64,000 bases of DNA, from NCBI GenBank assembly GCA_047638975.1, contig JBLINB010000001.1, positions 1 to 64,000 on the forward strand. The letters run 5' to 3'. This stretch comes from JAPKEZ01 sp047638975. GTDB lineage: Bacteria; Planctomycetota; UBA1135. A program made the position numbers and the translations under genes. Positions 1 to 9,151 of this stretch are shown one piece after another. How positions within the stretch are numbered: the stretch's first letter is position 1; each line of letters starts with the position of its first letter. Below the pieces are notes generated by a model. It was not told the DNA's origin, searched no databases, and worked only from the letters and a program-made list of their open reading frames with translations.

Positions 1-262
1 TCAGTCGCTGTGCCAACGCGATCTCTTTACGCAAGCGCTCGGCCCCGCAGTAGCGCGCGCCCAACATACCGCCGAGCAATCCACCATGCCGATTGGTGCG
101 CCATACTCCATCGACAGCGCCCAAGCTCACAGCCGGTGTGACAGCACGTCCGGTACCGACATCGCGCCCCGCAGCGTTCTTTGCCGCATGCAGCGATTTA
201 AATACTTGCGCCCCATCTTCAATATCAGCGAAAGTATCGCTGACTGCAGCTACGAAATACAT
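1..262 (-). CDS. Kdo-kinase (KdkA/WaaP family)-like protein, 3' part cut by window edge
   Basis: The reading frame starts at an ATG at 262 and runs open to base 1, so only the first ~87 residues are visible. The segment G-RAVTPAV followed by VWRTNRHGGLLGGMLGARY and ERLRKE resembles the N-terminal lobe of 3-deoxy-manno-octulosonate kinases, where a basic patch and RHGG/RGG loop precede the ATP-binding lysine region. Such enzymes phosphorylate the inner core of LPS on the cytoplasmic side. The divergent neighbour is a GT9 glycosyltransferase, which supports an LPS-core role. The catalytic HxD and DFG-like motifs would lie outside the window, so the call rests on the N-terminal similarity and context. 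The frame is open upstream of the ATG, so the start is not certain. Confidence 0.55.
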   Translation of the reverse strand, partial: MYFVAAVSDTFADIEDGAQVFKSLHAAKNAAGRDVGTGRAVTPAVSLGAVDGVWRTNRHGGLLGGMLGARYCGAERLRKEIALAQRL

Positions 263-319
263 CCATAACTGGCTATTGCTTATAGTTTGGGGAGCGGCGA
301 CTGACTCAGGCATAGGCAT

Positions 320-1375
320 ATGGTATCTTGGCGGGCAGTGGACGCCCCAAATCTCTCTGCATTACCGCAAAACCCGCGCATCTTGGTCATTCGCCTTAGT
401 GCTATGGGCGATTTGGTTTTTGCATTGCCGGCAGTGAAGGCTTTAAAGGATGCGCGACCTGATGCCAAAATAGAATGGTTGGTCGAAGATAAGCATGCCG
501 CCTTGCTTAATAGTTGTCCGTTTATTGACAAAGTATTGCTTTTCCCGCGAAGTTCTTTGGGTAAGTTAATGTTGCCATTACGCCTAGCGAAACATTTGGC
601 GCAGCTAAAAAAATACGGTGCTTACGACTTAGTCATTGATTTTCAGTCAAATCTAAAATCAGCACTGCAGCTCACTGCTATTAAATCAAAATGCAAAATG
701 GGTTTTGCAGCGCCTATCGCAAAAGAAGGTGCGCAACGTTTTCATCATGTCAATGTACACGCCGAAAAACGTATGCCGCGGGCCATCCGCGACGGCGAGC
801 TATTGCGCGCCATCCTGCCTAATGCTGTCATTCCTGATTATGTGCATTGGCCTATCGATGCCGAAATCGTCAATGGCTATAGCAGTAGCGATTTGACTTT
901 ATTGCACACCACCACCACCCAATACGGGCGCGATAAAGATTGGGGTGCCGATAAATGGACTAGCCTGGCTCAGCAGCTTAAGTCCGAAGGCCATAAAGTT
1001 GCATTGCTACATACTCCGGCTGATGCAGAGTACGTAAACGATATTGCTGTGGCAGCCGGTGTCGATCTCGCGCCAGCAACTCCGAGCATTGAGTACTTAT
1101 TGGCGTTGCTTGATACGGCACGTTTATTAATCAGCACTGATTCTGGACCCGCACATATTGCGTCGCTGCGCGGCACCAAGGTGGTCTGCTTATTTGGAGC
1201 CACCGATCCGCTAATCTACTCGCCACCTGGCGATAGGCACAAGCTAGAAATAGTTTATGCCAACGCGCTAAACATTGCCCCGCCTAAGCGTCAACGCGAC
1301 CGCCAATCGCCATTAATGCAGGCGATTACGGTCGCAGAAGTTCTCGCAGCTAGCGAAAGCTTATTAAAAGTCTAA
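320..1375 (+). CDS. Glycosyltransferase family 9 (heptosyltransferase-like)
   Basis: This 351-residue protein has the N-terminal Rossmann signature ILVIRLSAMGDLVFALPAV near residues 20-38. It also has the C-terminal nucleotide-sugar motif STDSGPAHIASLRG followed by VVCLFGATDP, the hallmark of ADP-heptose:LPS heptosyltransferases. The family adds heptose to the inner core of lipopolysaccharide at the inner membrane. Length is normal for the family. The start at 320 leaves about 20 residues before the first strand, so a slightly later start is possible. It is divergent from the Kdo-kinase-like gene, and its stop overlaps the convergent sppA stop by 12 bases. Donor and acceptor cannot be told from sequence. 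Confidence 0.85.
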   Translation: MVSWRAVDAPNLSALPQNPRILVIRLSAMGDLVFALPAVKALKDARPDAKIEWLVEDKHAALLNSCPFIDKVLLFPRSSLGKLMLPLRLAKHLAQLKKYGAYDLVIDFQSNLKSALQLTAIKSKCKMGFAAPIAKEGAQRFHHVNVHAEKRMPRAIRDGELLRAILPNAVIPDYVHWPIDAEIVNGYSSSDLTLLHTTTTQYGRDKDWGADKWTSLAQQLKSEGHKVALLHTPADAEYVNDIAVAAGVDLAPATPSIEYLLALLDTARLLISTDSGPAHIASLRGTKVVCLFGATDPLIYSPPGDRHKLEIVYANALNIAPPKRQRDRQSPLMQAITVAEVLAASESLLKV

Positions 1376-3103
1376 ATCGAATGGTAGCCTGGCTTTCACA
1401 CCGGGCGTGATTAACGAAACAGGTATTCTATTTAGTAACTGCGCAATAACTGCTGGTGTTTTTACGATTGGGTAATCATCGCCAGACAGTAACCCAGCCA
1501 ATATTTCGTCGAACTCATTAAGTTCTGGCTCGCGGTAACTTACCAAAACCACGTCAATCTCTGCTAGTTCTGCGGCCAAATCAATCGCGTCGTCAAGACC
1601 GCCTAACTGATCGACTAAGCCCAACTCGAGAGCGCGGCTACCCGACCATACTCGGCCTTGTGCCATTTCGTGAACCGCATCGCGATCGAGTGCGCGCCCG
1701 GAAGACACGCGGTCTAGGAAATCGTCGTAAATTTTATCGACTGACTTTTGGATTAACGCTAATTCTTCGGCAGTCTTACCACGGGTTAAAGTAAACACAT
1801 CGGCGTACTTCCCGGTTTGTACTGTTTGGTGGTTTATACCCACTTTGTCTGCCAACTTTTTGTAATTTGGGAACATACCAAACACGCCGATCGAGCCGGT
1901 GATTGTATTGGCCTGCGCGACAATGGCATCGGCGCGCGATGAAATCCAGTAGCCACCGGATGCAGCAACTGCCCCCATCGAAACGACAACCTTCTTGCCC
2001 GATTCGCGCAGCAATTCAACTTCGCGCAATATCTGCTCACTAGCATATGCGCTGCCACCAGGGCTATTCACGCGCAACACTACGGCTTCAATAGTTTCTT
2101 CAGCGCGCACAGCACGTAATTGCTCGGACAAGCCGTCTCCGCCGATACCATCCATGGAATAGCCATCGACTATTTCGCCGTCGGCGTAGATTACAGCGAT
2201 ATTCGCGTTGACATCATCATTGAAATCAAAAGCATTAAGATAGGAATTTATACCCACTTGAATAAAGCTATCTTCGTCTTCGTTAAGCCCGAACAATTCG
2301 GTCATACGTACAATTAATTGATCACGGTACATGACTTCGTCGACAAAACCTGCCGCGATAGCCTCATTGATCGTAAACACTCCGACGTTGTCAATAGCCG
2401 CTTGCAACTCGTCAACTGTTGCACGTCCGCCGTTGGCGATGTCTTGCAACAAATCAAGTTGTATATCTTCGAGCAACATTTCGATCTGCAACATATTTTC
2501 AGTAGAAGCTTCGCTAAGGATAAACGGCTCTACAGCAGACTTGTACTTGCCTACTTTAGTTACTTGAAATTCAACACCGATATTTTCTAGAGCCTCGGCA
2601 TAAAAGCTTAATTCAGCGGCAATCCCCAACATATAAAAGTCGGCCATCGGCGGCATGAAAATCTCATCAGCCACAGATGCTAAATGATAGGCATTCATGT
2701 CGTAGCCATCACTAAAGGCGTAGATTTTTTTGCCCGACTCGCGAAAAGCTAATAGTGCTTTATGCACCTGATGACGTTGTGCGCTCCCCGATATTTGCAT
2801 GGAGCCATCCATCAAAATCGCCTTCACTTCGTCGTCGTCGGCAGCGTAGTCAATGGCTTCGAGCAATCGGCGTAAAGCAACAGTCTCTTGATAGTTGCCG
2901 GTTATCAATGAAGGAATATCTGGCACGCTTCCTTGCTCATCGCTGATAAGCGAGCTGTCGAGCACCAACACATACTCGTCTGGCAAGTCATAGGCTGCGT
3001 CTTCGGCAGACACGCCCAAAGCTGTGAGGAAGGATATGCCTAAAAATATTAGGACGAAGCCACCAACAATGGTAGCAAGAACACTAGTTAAGAATCGTTT
3101 CAT
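1364..3103 (-). CDS. sppA: Signal peptide peptidase SppA, long (67K) form
   Basis: The 579-residue protein starts with a membrane anchor (residues ~5-30) followed by two tandem S49 domains, the layout of the E. coli 67-kDa form. The N-terminal domain holds the general-base lysine in YKSAVEPF (Lys188). The C-terminal domain holds the nucleophile in AASGGYW (Ser382), preceded by the oxyanion segment RVNSPGGSA. Both catalytic residues are therefore present. It degrades signal peptides left in the membrane after secretion. The ATG at 3103 lies within the end of the upstream lipoprotein gene (20-base overlap), which points to translational coupling in a run with lon. The 3' end overlaps the convergent GT9 gene by 12 bases. 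Confidence 0.93.
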   Translation of the reverse strand: MKRFLTSVLATIVGGFVLIFLGISFLTALGVSAEDAAYDLPDEYVLVLDSSLISDEQGSVPDIPSLITGNYQETVALRRLLEAIDYAADDDEVKAILMDGSMQISGSAQRHQVHKALLAFRESGKKIYAFSDGYDMNAYHLASVADEIFMPPMADFYMLGIAAELSFYAEALENIGVEFQVTKVGKYKSAVEPFILSEASTENMLQIEMLLEDIQLDLLQDIANGGRATVDELQAAIDNVGVFTINEAIAAGFVDEVMYRDQLIVRMTELFGLNEDEDSFIQVGINSYLNAFDFNDDVNANIAVIYADGEIVDGYSMDGIGGDGLSEQLRAVRAEETIEAVVLRVNSPGGSAYASEQILREVELLRESGKKVVVSMGAVAASGGYWISSRADAIVAQANTITGSIGVFGMFPNYKKLADKVGINHQTVQTGKYADVFTLTRGKTAEELALIQKSVDKIYDDFLDRVSSGRALDRDAVHEMAQGRVWSGSRALELGLVDQLGGLDDAIDLAAELAEIDVVLVSYREPELNEFDEILAGLLSGDDYPIVKTPAVIAQLLNRIPVSLITPGVKARLPFDLDF

Positions 3104-4301
3104 GTTTAATCTCTAAGGAACCGTTACGCACATACATACGGACAGTAAATGGTAATTGTAGCGCATTTTCTGATAGCTCAATAATTCTTTTGAATCCGCC
3201 GCTATTAACGATCAAAGTGCCGTTTTCTACAGTCAATTGCAGTCGACGGAATGATCCAAAACCTTGGCGCTCTGCTGGTGGGTACAAGGGGCGCACCCGT
3301 GGCCGTTGCGCGCTGTCTACGTAGGCGTTGATGCCATTGTCCACATCGATAGGTATGCGCACTACTGTGCTACTAGCGACATCGGCGCCAAGGTTGTAGA
3401 ACACTAAACCAGCCAACGGCGCGGACGTCGTCCCGACACGCATATCTATATTAAGCTGGTGTACGCCGTCCCAAACTATGGGTAGATCTAAGTCAACCTG
3501 CGAATGAGCCATCGACGAGAGCAAATAATGATTATTGGCGGCGTCCCAGTATGCATGGCGTCCGCGAAGCCCGCTAAATGAAGGCCGCGGCGGCAAATCG
3601 ATATCGGCCTTGGCCAACCAGGGCTGTTTTGATGCCGAGTTCTGCATGGCGAGCTCGACGACTGCCGCCATATAGGAGTAGCGTACTTCAGCAGGCGCGG
3701 ACGACAGGTTGTCGAGTGACAAATCGCTAAACCAACGATAAACGTCGTGCGCATGTGGCCATTCGTCTACATCCTTTTGATTTAAGGGCGCCCATAGTTC
3801 GGCCCAGCCTTCTTGAAACCAAGTAGGTGCCGCCAGCAATTCGGGGTAATCACAACTTAATAGATGACTGGCTTCGTGCCGAAAGTCATGCAAAATAGTT
3901 TGCGGTGGAGTTGCTAATTCAGCCAGTACGCGATCGTCGGCAGGCAAAACTAATAATGCCAAACGTCTGCTGATAAAAGTGCGTGGCGTAGAGGAATGGC
4001 CACTAAGTCCATTGGCTAAGTAATACGTTTGCGCGGCTAACGGGCTCGACAACAACACTATTTCGGAACGCTGCTTATCAGCAGCTACGTGCTGCCATAG
4101 TTCTATTGCCGAACTTTGCGCTTGCTGTAAAGACTGCCACTCATGCTCAAAGCTACTGCGCCAATGCTCGTATCTAGGCGGGAGATTTATCTCGAGATTA
4201 CCCAGTGCAGTAGCGGTGGTTTGCGGTGCCGAGGTGCAACTCAAGGTTAACACCAACAGCAGCAGCGCTTTAAATGCCAAGAGCAAGCTTGGCAACTTCA
4301 T
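3084..4301 (-). CDS. Putative lipoprotein with HExxH zinc-protease motif (DUF1570-like)
   Basis: The 405-residue product has a lipoprotein-type signal peptide with a candidate lipidated cysteine at residue 22 (..LSC). A zinc-binding motif HEASH occurs at residues 142-146, and EGWAE follows about 18 residues later. This is the gluzincin-like layout of DUF1570-type proteins, where the second motif supplies the third metal ligand. The C-terminal half (from ~240) looks like a beta-sandwich without a recognised family. It is probably an outer-membrane or periplasmic peptidase, though no substrate can be named. The start lies 32 bases inside the end of lon and the stop 20 bases inside sppA, so the three genes are very likely cotranscribed. 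Confidence 0.6.
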   Translation of the reverse strand: MKLPSLLLAFKALLLLVLTLSCTSAPQTTATALGNLEINLPPRYEHWRSSFEHEWQSLQQAQSSAIELWQHVAADKQRSEIVLLSSPLAAQTYYLANGLSGHSSTPRTFISRRLALLVLPADDRVLAELATPPQTILHDFRHEASHLLSCDYPELLAAPTWFQEGWAELWAPLNQKDVDEWPHAHDVYRWFSDLSLDNLSSAPAEVRYSYMAAVVELAMQNSASKQPWLAKADIDLPPRPSFSGLRGRHAYWDAANNHYLLSSMAHSQVDLDLPIVWDGVHQLNIDMRVGTTSAPLAGLVFYNLGADVASSTVVRIPIDVDNGINAYVDSAQRPRVRPLYPPAERQGFGSFRRLQLTVENGTLIVNSGGFKRIIELSENALQLPFTVRMYVRNGSLEIKHETILN

Positions 4302-6699
4302 TAAAATGATCTACGTATTTAATGGTCAAGCCGCTTTTCCACTCAGGCTTTAGCTGCTCGACATCACTACGGTTAATGATAGGCAAAAGAACCGTTTTAA
4401 TGCCCATGTTTTTGGCACCAAGCACTTTTTCGCGCACACCACCAATCGGCATTACCTCGCCCGTTAAAGAAATTTCGCCGGTCATTGCCAAGCGCGGCTT
4501 CAACTTCTTACCACGCAGCAGCGACAACATGGCACATGCAATAGCAATACCAGCTGAAGGCCCGTCTTTAGGCGTGGCGCCAGCAGGAAAGTGCATATGC
4601 AAATCTATCTTCGAGAAATCCGTTTCTATTAAACCAAAACTCGCAGCATTAGCGTGTAAATAACTGTGCGCGATATTACACGACTCGGCCATTACCTTTC
4701 CGAGGCTGCCGGTGGTTTTTACAACCCCCTTACCCGGATAAGAGACGCATTCTATTTCAAGCACGTCGCCGCCAAAAGAAGTGTACGCTAAACCCAGGGC
4801 CACGCCCACTGGTGGCGCCAAGCGGATACGATCGTCTAAGAACTTTGCCGGTCCTAAATATTTCTCTAGCCCCTCTTTGGCGATGACAGCTTTTGGGCGG
4901 CGACGTTTAGCTAATTCTAAAGTACGTTTGCGGCACAAAGACGCCACGTTCTTTTCTAGTGCGCGTACTCCGGCTTCGCGAGTATAGCCGTCTACTAAAG
5001 CGCCTAAAGTGGCTACTGGCAACTTTAGTTGTGCTGCCGTGAGACCATGCTCTTCGAGTTGCTTAGGCAGCAAATAGCGCTGTGCAATTTTTACTTTTTC
5101 AGTGCGCAGATATCCGGATAACTGGATGATTTCCATGCGATCACGCAACGCAGCCGGAATGTCGTACAGATTGTTAGCTGTTGCCACAAACATGACTTTC
5201 GACAAGTCAAAGGGCACATCTAAAAACAAATCGCTAAAGGCGTGATTTTGTGCGGGGTCGAGAACTTCGAGTAAAGCACTTGATGGATCTCCGCGAAAAT
5301 CTTTGCCTAATTTATCGACTTCATCTAAAACGATGACTGGATTGTTGGTGCCGGCACGTTTAATCATTTGAATCAGTCGCCCTGGCATCGCACCAATATA
5401 GGTGCGACGGTGGCCTTTGATTTCGGCCTCGTCGCGAATACCGCCCAAGCTCATGCGCTCGAGTTTGCGCCCCATTGATTCGGCGATCGCCATTGCCAAC
5501 GAAGTTTTGCCTACACCTGGAGGGCCGACCAAACACAAAATAGCACCACTATGCTGTGGACGCATTTTACGCACCCCAAGAAACTCAAGGATGCGCTCTT
5601 TTGCCTCTTCGAGACCATAATGGTCGCGTTCGAGGACGGTTTCAGCATTCTTCAGGTTAATGCGATCTAGCGAAGAGATTTCCCATGGTAATTCAGTTAA
5701 CCAATCTAGGTAATTGCGCACTACCGAATACTCAGGAGATGCCGTAGGGATGGTACTTAGACGACTGATCTCGTCCATTATTTTTTCGCCTACTTCTTCC
5801 GGATAAGTATTGCTGTTTAGCCTATCGAGAAACATTTCGCGATCCGCTTCTTCGGGAGCTTTCTCTTCGCCCAGCTCGCGACGAATAATAGAAATCTGTT
5901 CGCGCAAAAAATATTCCTTTTGCTGCTCTTCAATCTTCTCACGAATTTCGCGCTGGATGCGATCGCCTAATTCAAGCGAGACTAACTCGCGAGTCAAACT
6001 TTCGCTGACCAAACGCAAACGCTCACGTACATCTAACCGCTCAAGAATCGACTGTTTATCTTTTGATCCATTCACTAAATATGCCGCAGCAAAATCAGCA
6101 AGGTTACCCGCTGGGTCTATGTTCAAGGCAGCGATGTTAAAGTCGTCGCCTAAACCAGGACTGTGCTCGGATACCTTCTGCGACAAATTCATCACATTGC
6201 GCGACAAGGCGCCCGTTTCTGGGCCAGCTGGATAAATGTCTTCGGGGTAAGAGATACGCGCTACCGGCACGTCTTTCACTCGCACAAACTTCTCTACTTT
6301 TAAACGACGCATACCGCGACACAAGTAGTTAGTGCTACCATCGGGCATACGAATGCGCTTGTGGATATCAGCGATGACGCCAATACGCTTAAATTGGCTA
6401 GACTTAGTGACTTCTCCGCCAGGCAGCATGCCAGGGGCATACAGCAGCGCAATCTTCTTACCCTGCGCCATGGCTTTCTCCATGATATCTGTCTCGTAGC
6501 CGTGCTGCGCCTGCACTGGCATGATCAAACCAGGAAACGGAACCGATTTGCGCAGCGGAAAAACTACGACCAAACTCGGCAGCGACTCTTCTTTGACTGC
6601 AGGCAGGGACAACATCTCTCGCGCCGCAGCTTCAAGCACAGCCTTCTCGGAATTCGGGATGATGACGTCGGAATCGTCAAGGGGGTTGTCGTTACTCAT
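4270..6699 (-). CDS. lon: ATP-dependent Lon protease
   Basis: The 809-residue protein has the full Lon layout. An N-terminal LON substrate domain covers ~40-240 and a coiled linker follows. The AAA+ ATPase has Walker A GPPGVGKT at 392-399 and Walker B VIVLDEVD at 455-462. The C-terminal serine protease has Ser715 in KDGPSAGIA and Lys758 in GGVREKVLG as the catalytic dyad. It degrades misfolded and regulatory proteins in the cytoplasm. The start overlaps the 3' end of the symporter gene by 8 bases and a weak GAGG lies just upstream. No heat-shock operator such as CIRCE is visible nearby. Confidence 0.97.
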   Translation of the reverse strand: MSNDNPLDDSDVIIPNSEKAVLEAAAREMLSLPAVKEESLPSLVVVFPLRKSVPFPGLIMPVQAQHGYETDIMEKAMAQGKKIALLYAPGMLPGGEVTKSSQFKRIGVIADIHKRIRMPDGSTNYLCRGMRRLKVEKFVRVKDVPVARISYPEDIYPAGPETGALSRNVMNLSQKVSEHSPGLGDDFNIAALNIDPAGNLADFAAAYLVNGSKDKQSILERLDVRERLRLVSESLTRELVSLELGDRIQREIREKIEEQQKEYFLREQISIIRRELGEEKAPEEADREMFLDRLNSNTYPEEVGEKIMDEISRLSTIPTASPEYSVVRNYLDWLTELPWEISSLDRINLKNAETVLERDHYGLEEAKERILEFLGVRKMRPQHSGAILCLVGPPGVGKTSLAMAIAESMGRKLERMSLGGIRDEAEIKGHRRTYIGAMPGRLIQMIKRAGTNNPVIVLDEVDKLGKDFRGDPSSALLEVLDPAQNHAFSDLFLDVPFDLSKVMFVATANNLYDIPAALRDRMEIIQLSGYLRTEKVKIAQRYLLPKQLEEHGLTAAQLKLPVATLGALVDGYTREAGVRALEKNVASLCRKRTLELAKRRRPKAVIAKEGLEKYLGPAKFLDDRIRLAPPVGVALGLAYTSFGGDVLEIECVSYPGKGVVKTTGSLGKVMAESCNIAHSYLHANAASFGLIETDFSKIDLHMHFPAGATPKDGPSAGIAIACAMLSLLRGKKLKPRLAMTGEISLTGEVMPIGGVREKVLGAKNMGIKTVLLPIINRSDVEQLKPEWKSGLTIKYVDHFNEVAKLALGI

Positions 6700-7999
6700 G
6701 AGCCTCTAGTATCGCATCTCCTTCGGACTTTGCGATGAGTGCTGCACCACAAGAATCTGACCAAACGTTTACCAAAGTGCGTAGCATATCGAGTGGACGA
6801 TCGATCGCGAGCAACAGCATCGCACCTTCGATCGGCAAACCCAATGCCGACAAGATAGCTGTCATCATGATCAATCCTGCCGACGGAATACCAGCTGCAC
6901 CAATCGAGGCCAGCAACGCAGTTATAACGATGAACACTTGCTTAGCGATAGTTAAATCGAAATCGCCCGTTGACGCATAATATTGCGCTAAGAAAATCAC
7001 GCCAACACATTCATAAAGAGCGGTGCCGTCCATGTTGACGGTGGCACCTAATGGCAACACGAAGGATGAGTGCTTATTCGATACCCCACCGCGATGTTCG
7101 GCGCTCTCCATGGTTACCGGCAGTGTAATTGCTGATGACGAAGTAGAGAAAGCTGTCATCAAGGCTGGTGACATGGCCCGGAACCAGGCGATTGGCGAGA
7201 TGCCACCGACAAACTTGAGGAGTAGCGGCAGAATAACGCAGGCGTGGAATAGTAGCGCGAATGCCACAATTGCCATGTAGTACAGCAACGGTTTGAATGT
7301 TGCGAAGCCCGTTTCGCCGACCACTTTTACAACTAGCGCAAACACGCCGTAAGGAATCAGCTTAAGAATGCCGCCTGCCAACGCCATCATCACTTCGAAA
7401 AAAGATTCGAAGATGCCTTTGATGCGACCGCCATGTGGTTCAGGCGTTTTGCCGATGAAGTAGCCGAGCATTAAGGCGAACACAATAATCTGCAGCATTG
7501 AGCCATTGTCGGACAGCGCACTAAAAATGTTTTGCGGCACCATGCGCAGCAAGATATCGATGAACGATGCGCCATCCCCAAGTGCAAAATTATCTGGCAT
7601 AGCCAAATTCAAATTGGCGCCAATACCTGGCTGCGTCAAATTGACAACCAACAAGCCCGTAATAATCGCCAAGAAGCTTGTCGTCATATAGTAGCCTAGA
7701 GTTTTCGCACCAAGTCGCCCGAATTCTTTGCCGCCTGAGATACCCGCTACGCCGGTAACAATGCTGCTAAGCACTAAAGGCACGATCAGCATTTTGAGCA
7801 GGCTCATAAAAATGTTGGCCGCCATCACAAAAGGCGCCAACCATGCGGCGCGCTGCGAATTTGGATCAAGAACCTCTAGGGTGACGTCATGCCCAGCCTT
7901 GGAAACGGTTTGAACTATATAATCGGCGCTAGTGGCTTCTTGGAGAAGCCAACCACCGATTACACCTAGCAACATCGCTAAGCCTATTTTGGTATGCAT
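6692..7999 (-). CDS. Dicarboxylate/amino acid:cation symporter (DAACS family)
   Basis: The protein has the fold signature of sodium/proton-coupled glutamate and C4-dicarboxylate carriers: several hydrophobic helices, the serine-rich re-entrant loop AFSTSSSAITLPVT, and the substrate/cation segment PLGATVNMDGTALYE followed by IPSAGLIMM. I place the start at the ATG at 7999 (MHTKIGLAML), giving 435 residues. The frame is open to 8068, but that extension overlaps the upstream gene and lacks family resemblance. A strong -10-like TACAAT lies 13-18 bases before this ATG, which supports the choice. Glutamate, aspartate or dicarboxylates are plausible substrates, and the exact one cannot be read from sequence. 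Confidence 0.88.
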   Translation of the reverse strand: MHTKIGLAMLLGVIGGWLLQEATSADYIVQTVSKAGHDVTLEVLDPNSQRAAWLAPFVMAANIFMSLLKMLIVPLVLSSIVTGVAGISGGKEFGRLGAKTLGYYMTTSFLAIITGLLVVNLTQPGIGANLNLAMPDNFALGDGASFIDILLRMVPQNIFSALSDNGSMLQIIVFALMLGYFIGKTPEPHGGRIKGIFESFFEVMMALAGGILKLIPYGVFALVVKVVGETGFATFKPLLYYMAIVAFALLFHACVILPLLLKFVGGISPIAWFRAMSPALMTAFSTSSSAITLPVTMESAEHRGGVSNKHSSFVLPLGATVNMDGTALYECVGVIFLAQYYASTGDFDLTIAKQVFIVITALLASIGAAGIPSAGLIMMTAILSALGLPIEGAMLLLAIDRPLDMLRTLVNVWSDSCGAALIAKSEGDAILEAHE

Positions 8000-8011
8000 T
8001 TTCACTGCGTT

Positions 8012-8017
8012 ATTGTA
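8012..8017 (-). promoter_or_regulatory. -10-like hexamer TACAAT for the DAACS symporter
   Basis: TACAAT matches the bacterial -10 consensus at five of six positions and ends 13 bases before the ATG at 7999. It predicts a transcript with a leader of about 6 bases. No convincing -35 element and no Shine-Dalgarno sequence are visible. Confidence 0.4.
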
Positions 8018-8045
8018 GCAGACGCAATGCGCAAAAGCCTTGTAA

Positions 8046-8939
8046 CTATATCTCGACGCCAAAGGCACCCTTAAGGGCGAATCCGACGGCCATCGAAACG
8101 ACTACAAACCAAATCATAATATCAATCTCGCCGCCACCCATAAAGCCGAGTGCTGCGGGCTGATAATCTATGGTAATCGACTGCAGGAAAGAGTCTGCAG
8201 GTAGCACCGGGTCTCCGAAATAAACAATCGGATCGTGCGCAGCCGCGAATTCGGCTAGAGGGTTTGCTGTTTGCATACGCGCTAAGCGGCGCGGAGCAGT
8301 GCCCACTTCTAGGTTTTTAGTCACGCTATCGCCGTTGTGGCTTAAGCTGATTGGCAAAGAACCGTCAGCTTGTGGCGTCAACTTGAGCAACATTAGGCGA
8401 GCAGAGCTGTCGTCAAGATTCACGCGTTGATCAAGAACGATGCCATCACCTAGTTCAAGCCTAATGTCTTGCGGGTGTACATCTTCATGTAAGGCAATGA
8501 CTACGGTCTGTTGCTGCCCTACTTCGACTGGCTGATAAGCGTACAAGCTATTCAGCTGAAACCATACAATCATAAACGGCGCTGACAACACCACCATCGG
8601 CAATAGGTTTAAGCCGATGTAGACGAAATTCCAGGAGAGTGTTTTGGCTGTCGATGACAGCACATTCTTGAGGTCGTCCGGAAAAAGGCGGATCGCCAGC
8701 AAATTAAATTTGATGCGATTCTTAACAGCAACGATGCCTGCCTGTGAAGACACATGCGGAAATGCCAGCAAGAACAAAATGCCTACTAAGCCCGAGATTA
8801 CAGTAACCACCACCAATGAACCTGCCCAGCCGAGTGCCATATCAAAGGCATCAAACACTAGGTTCATTACTGCTGGCAGAAAATAGCCAACAGCGACCAA
8901 TAAGGCACAGATGCCGATTACGCGAATTCGAGCAAACAT
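8046..8939 (-). CDS. Membrane protein of unknown function, last gene of the AlkP operon
   Basis: I do not recognise this 297-residue protein. Starting at the ATG at 8939 (MFARIRVIG), it has two N-terminal helices, then a positively charged loop (KNRIKFNLLAIRLF). A third long hydrophobic stretch ending near SLYAYQPV follows, then a ~140-residue predicted beta-rich soluble domain, and a final helix close to the C-terminus. The N-terminal three-helix part with its charged cytoplasmic loop faintly recalls Oxa1/YidC- or DUF106-type proteins, but this is only an impression. It lies 13 bases downstream of the small RHH-like gene and two AlkP genes, so it may anchor or assist those exported enzymes. 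The frame extends to 9020, but that would overlap the upstream gene. Confidence 0.6.
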   Translation of the reverse strand: MFARIRVIGICALLVAVGYFLPAVMNLVFDAFDMALGWAGSLVVVTVISGLVGILFLLAFPHVSSQAGIVAVKNRIKFNLLAIRLFPDDLKNVLSSTAKTLSWNFVYIGLNLLPMVVLSAPFMIVWFQLNSLYAYQPVEVGQQQTVVIALHEDVHPQDIRLELGDGIVLDQRVNLDDSSARLMLLKLTPQADGSLPISLSHNGDSVTKNLEVGTAPRRLARMQTANPLAEFAAAHDPIVYFGDPVLPADSFLQSITIDYQPAALGFMGGGEIDIMIWFVVVSMAVGFALKGAFGVEI

Positions 8940-8952
8940 TTTATTCTTTGAA

Positions 8953-9150
8953 TTAGCTGATGTAACCGAGACCTTTAAGGCTTTCGGTGATTGCGTCATC
9001 AGAGGTGCCTGCACCTTCAATGCCCTTCAACTCTTTTTCGAGTACGTGCTCAACGAATTCTTCAACTGAGCCGTAGCCAGCTATTTCAGCACATTTTTTA
9101 CAACGTTCAAGAACGTCCTTATTAATTTTTAATTTATTACCACCAAACAT
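8953..9150 (-). CDS. Small ribbon-helix-helix-like protein with C-terminal LGY tail
   Basis: The 65-residue protein has the pattern of an RHH domain: a short strand (KLKINKD), a helix (VLERCKKCAEIAG), then a turn and helix (SVEEFVEHVLEKEL). It ends SLKGLGYIS. The same architecture and tail (KLKNLGYL) are seen in the RHH-like protein at 16167-16385, although overall identity is low. It begins one base after the stop of the upstream AlkP gene, so it is part of that operon. A DNA-binding regulator is the simplest reading, but lysines and arginines in the strand are few, so a protein-binding role is also possible. Confidence 0.6.
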   Translation of the reverse strand: MFGGNKLKINKDVLERCKKCAEIAGYGSVEEFVEHVLEKELKGIEGAGTSDDAITESLKGLGYIS

Positions 9151-9151
9151 T

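Noticed and set aside
93..437. Plus-strand frame of 114 residues at the left end
   Set aside because: It overlaps the Kdo-kinase-like gene on the minus strand and the start of the GT9 gene, and shows no family motif.
5810..6235. Serine/arginine-rich 141-residue plus-strand frame inside lon
   Set aside because: It is the antisense of the conserved Lon linker region and has no start or family support.
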